From: Vibrio crassostreae
GTDB lineage: Bacteria; Pseudomonadota; Gammaproteobacteria; Enterobacterales; Vibrionaceae
Assembly (NCBI RefSeq): GCF_024347415.1
Contig: NZ_AP025477.1
Location: forward strand, 1,674,001 to 1,738,000
Direction of reading: 5' to 3'
DNA: 64,000 nt
In this document: positions 61,601 to 64,000 of the stretch, one piece after another
Layout: each line of letters begins with the position of its first letter
How positions within the stretch are numbered: position 1 is the stretch's first letter
Made by a program: the position numbers and the translations under genes
The notes under the pieces: model-generated
The model's database searches: none
What the model saw: the letters and a program-made list of their open reading frames with translations, nothing else
Told to the model about the DNA's origin: nothing

Positions 61601-62071
61601 TTATAAATGGTTAGTTAGGGTGAGAGTCATCCCTACAAAATTCTCATCGCTGTCATCAACAATTTGGTAGCCAAGCGCCTGATAAAAACTAATGCCGCGA
61701 GTGTTACTTCTAAAGCTCGACAGAGTGACTTGCTCACGTCGCTCTTCCGTGGCTCTCTTATGTATGAGAGTCATGGCTTGCTTGCCAAGTGAGCGGCCTT
61801 GGTTTTGAGGAAAAATGATCAGCAGATGAATATGGTATGCGTTGTCATAAGGCTTAAAACACACAAGCCCAACCCTTTGTTTTCCAAGGTATACCCAATG
61901 AAACCAAGAGGGATGGTAATCGTTTAAAAGTCGTTGGCGTTGGAAGTCGTCATCCCAGCCGAAAACGTTATCTACGTGTATGAAGAGCCCTTGCTTAACA
62001 AACGCAAACAGTTCTTCGAATTCAGAACTGGAAACGAGTTGGAGTTGTATATTCTCTTCTTTTATTGCCAC
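61601..62071 (-). CDS. GNAT family N-acetyltransferase
   Basis: The 156-aa protein has the GNAT core: VGLVCFKPYDNAYHIHLLIIFPQNQGRSLGKQAMTLIHKRA with the acetyl-CoA-binding Q-N-Q-G-R-x-x-G, and SFRSNTRGISFYQALGYQIVDD at the end. Substrate unknown. Single gene. Confidence 0.88.
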   Translation of the reverse strand: MAIKEENIQLQLVSSSEFEELFAFVKQGLFIHVDNVFGWDDDFQRQRLLNDYHPSWFHWVYLGKQRVGLVCFKPYDNAYHIHLLIIFPQNQGRSLGKQAMTLIHKRATEERREQVTLSSFRSNTRGISFYQALGYQIVDDSDENFVGMTLTLTNHL

Positions 62072-62165
62072 TTTACTTCCTTTTTAAACGCCTTTTGAAT
62101 AAGCAAACAGTAACATAATTGAATAGGTAGGCTGCACTTTAGGTGTGGGTTGTTTTGATGCAAAA

Positions 62166-62188
62166 AAGCCACGCGTAGTGCGTGGCTT
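62166..62188 (-). terminator. Terminator of the DUF5666 gene
   Basis: AAGCCACGC (62166-62174) pairs with GCGTGGCTT (62180-62188). On the minus strand it is followed by TTTTTTGC. Confidence 0.88.
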
Positions 62189-62218
62189 CTATACTTAATA
62201 TCAAGAATATTCTATGCG

Positions 62219-63397
62219 TTAGTTATTGTCTTCAGCTTCGATTTCGCTAGCGATGTATTGGTTACTCACCTTATACGTTTCTGCTTCAATACGTTGACCT
62301 TGTAAAGTATAGAAACTTAGACCATCTTCATAGCGAGTATTTTGGTTAACGTAGACGGTTTGACTACCTGCAGTTGTCTGAATAACAAAGCTCAATGTTT
62401 TGTCATCTGTGCTCTGAACTTCGCCTTCAAAATCAACGTCATTATCATTCCAATCTTGCGAATCATCGTTGTGTTCAAATTCGATTTCGGTAGCAACATT
62501 TTCGCCGTTCGCTTTTTTCGTTGTTACTTCGACTTCTGTACCTACGGTCAAGCTTGATTGGTTACCATCTTCGTAACGAGTGCTGTCATTGACAACAAAG
62601 CGCCCTTTGTAGCTTAAATCAAATGATGATTTGTCGTTAGCTACCCAAGTAATAATGCCTTCGATTTCCGTGTCATTGCTTACTTCGCTAAAATCTTCGA
62701 CTTCCACTTCATCTGCTTTCAATACAGAGCCTACCATTGAGCCTGTCACTTCAACCCAAAGACCGTTAGATAATCCGTTGCTGCTTCTATCGTTGTCGAT
62801 GTGGGAATTTGAATAATCAACGCTTAGGTTTGCGCCAAGTTTGAATGTTTTCGCGTTGCTGTCTAACTCGCTAATCAAACCTTCAACTTCAACCGACTCT
62901 GTTAAGTTAGAGTGCTCGAATTTCACTACAGACAATACTTTGTAACCTGCATTCGCTGTCGGTAAAGAAGAGACCATAACCCAATCGCCATTTTCAATTT
63001 CACCTGACAGATTTGTAAAGGTCAATGCGATGCCATTGACTTTAAATGTACCATTATTATGGTTGGTGTCTGAAATAAGACCAACGATGGTCGGCTCAAG
63101 GCCAACTTGAGTCCCGCCAGTGTGAGTTGAAGCGCTGCGAGCATTAGATGAAATGGAGACCATCATATTCTTTTCTAGGTCTGTAATAGCCACGTTTTCA
63201 CCTGCGTAGTTCGCACTGTCTACTTGATAGCTATAACCATTCACAACAATGGTGTTGCCAGAAACAGAGTCAATGGTACCTTGAACTGCTGATGGAGCTT
63301 GCGTGTTGTTATCGTTGCTTCCATTGCTATTGCTGTCACTACCGCCACAGCCAGTTAGAATTAAACCGACAACTGAAATCAGCGCTAACTTTTTCAT
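62219..63397 (-). CDS. DUF5666 repeat lipoprotein
   Basis: The 392-aa protein is a lipoprotein (VGLILTGCGGSDS, lipidated Cys at 17) with a Ser/Asn-rich linker. The body has about five repeats of 65-80 residues, each of the form VxGxIxxxxxxTFxVNG...LxxGxxVxV (starting near 38, 105, 170, 240 and 315), the DUF5666 OB-like unit. Two repeats share TRYEDG. Function unknown. It is divergent from an OmpR-type response regulator 84 bp away. Confidence 0.85.
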   Translation of the reverse strand: MKKLALISVVGLILTGCGGSDSNSNGSNDNNTQAPSAVQGTIDSVSGNTIVVNGYSYQVDSANYAGENVAITDLEKNMMVSISSNARSASTHTGGTQVGLEPTIVGLISDTNHNNGTFKVNGIALTFTNLSGEIENGDWVMVSSLPTANAGYKVLSVVKFEHSNLTESVEVEGLISELDSNAKTFKLGANLSVDYSNSHIDNDRSSNGLSNGLWVEVTGSMVGSVLKADEVEVEDFSEVSNDTEIEGIITWVANDKSSFDLSYKGRFVVNDSTRYEDGNQSSLTVGTEVEVTTKKANGENVATEIEFEHNDDSQDWNDNDVDFEGEVQSTDDKTLSFVIQTTAGSQTVYVNQNTRYEDGLSFYTLQGQRIEAETYKVSNQYIASEIEAEDNN

Positions 63398-63481
63398 CTA
63401 TATACTCTTTATTTAGTTTATTGAGGGTGTATCTTATAAACTCAAACGTGAAGCACTCGTGAAGAAAGGTGAAATAAATCG

Positions 63482-64000
63482 ATGAAAGTTTTGCTCGTTG
63501 ATGACAGCCACAATGTTGCAGAAACCATTGCCGATTACCTAGAGCTGGAAGGGATGGTGATCGATTGTGCTTATCATGGTGAAGCGGCATTGAAGTTAGC
63601 GTCTGAGAATCATTATGACGTGATTATCATGGACATCATGATGCCTAAATTGGACGGTATTTCTGCTGTCAAAAAGTTACGAGAAGAAGTGCAATGCCCT
63701 ACGCCAATTCTTTTTTTAACCGCTAAAGATAGGTTGGACGACAAGATTGCGGCCTTTCAAGCGGGCGGAGATGATTACTTGGTTAAGCCTTTCGCCATGC
63801 AAGAGCTCAGTTTAAGGCTCAACGCATTGGCAAGCCGAGGGCCACGCCAAGGTATAGGAAAGCTGAGTTTTGCCGATATCTCTCTCAACTCGCAGACCGA
63901 CGAGGTATACCGAGAAGGTAGGCTTATTAAGTTGAGTCGTATTCAGCTCAAGATACTAAAAGTCCTTATGCGTCATGCTCCAGCGATTGTTTCAAGAACT
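63482..64000 (+). CDS. OmpR-family response regulator, C-terminus cut by window edge
   Basis: Starts at ATG 63482 (MKVLLVDDSHNVAETIADYLELEGMVIDCAYHGEAALKL). The receiver domain is complete: the DD pair, the phospho-Asp in DVIIMDIMMPKLDGISA, Thr in ILFLTAKDR and Lys in DDYLVKPFAMQEL. The winged-helix domain begins at IGKLSFADISLNSQTDEVYREGRLIKLSRIQLKILKVLM and is cut. A partner histidine kinase is expected to the right. About 173 residues are visible. Confidence 0.92.
   Translation, partial: MKVLLVDDSHNVAETIADYLELEGMVIDCAYHGEAALKLASENHYDVIIMDIMMPKLDGISAVKKLREEVQCPTPILFLTAKDRLDDKIAAFQAGGDDYLVKPFAMQELSLRLNALASRGPRQGIGKLSFADISLNSQTDEVYREGRLIKLSRIQLKILKVLMRHAPAIVSRT

Overview
The window is ordinary chromosomal DNA of a marine gamma-proteobacterium, almost certainly a Vibrio. 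The evidence is gene content and order: mtlA-mtlD-mtlR with a multi-CRP leader, norVW, nagB, the maoP/hdfR pair, nhaD, a GH18/PKD/CBM chitinase, DUF2850, uhpT-uhpABC and a CsrB-type sRNA. No rRNA, tRNA, IS element, prophage or CRISPR array was recognised. Both ends cut genes: an SDR on the left and an OmpR-family response regulator on the right. All function calls come from reading the translated sequence; no database search was run.

1-12 kb: Twelve same-strand, mostly overlapping genes run leftward from an ECF sigma factor and its ChrR-type zinc anti-sigma factor to a strong terminator at 1228-1253. They encode a DUF523/DUF1722 protein, a DNA photolyase, an NTF2-like protein, an SDR, an FAD oxidoreductase, a DUF1365 protein, a cyclopropane-fatty-acid-synthase homologue, a DUF2878 membrane protein, a chalcone-isomerase-like protein and a DUF3833 lipoprotein. 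This looks like a complete singlet-oxygen/light-stress response in one block, with a TGATCC-type ECF promoter in front of the sigma gene.

12-21 kb: LON-substrate-binding protein, a tautomerase without Pro1, a DUF4344 metallopeptidase, yibL, gltS, the NO-detoxifying norVW pair (with a sigma54 promoter and NorR-like sites but no adjacent norR), a nitroreductase, and an unfamiliar winged-helix plus PD-(D/E)XK-like protein.

21-33 kb: mannitol operon under CRP and a perfect HexR-type palindrome, then nagB, maoP/hdfR, an Ada-AlkA fusion with ogt, a small lipoprotein and nhaD.

33-37 kb: The most interesting stretch. A CsrB-family sRNA (16 GGA motifs) lies at 35134-35445 on the minus strand with a near-perfect GacA/VarA box about 170 bp upstream. 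A second, perfect box (33570-33587) lies in front of a 58-codon gene of unknown function, suggesting a protein-coding target of the Gac/Var system. yjiH-yjiG lie between them.

37-51 kb: START and YHS exported proteins, AraC and TetR regulators, a tandem T-fold (QueD-like) protein with a TTG start and a structured leader, acyltransferase, AEC transporter, hydrolase, chitinase, ppnP, pirin and a membrane GGDEF protein.

51-64 kb: uhpT, uhpA-uhpB-uhpC and manA. uhpT and manA share an 81-bp promoter module (CRP core plus TCTAAGA-type repeats at identical spacing), which ties manA to hexose-phosphate induction. A 972-aa exported phosphatase-superfamily protein, a GNAT enzyme, a DUF5666 lipoprotein and the cut response regulator follow. 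Three unrelated 7-bp tandem repeat arrays sit next to gene 3' ends (12787, 33079, 48293).
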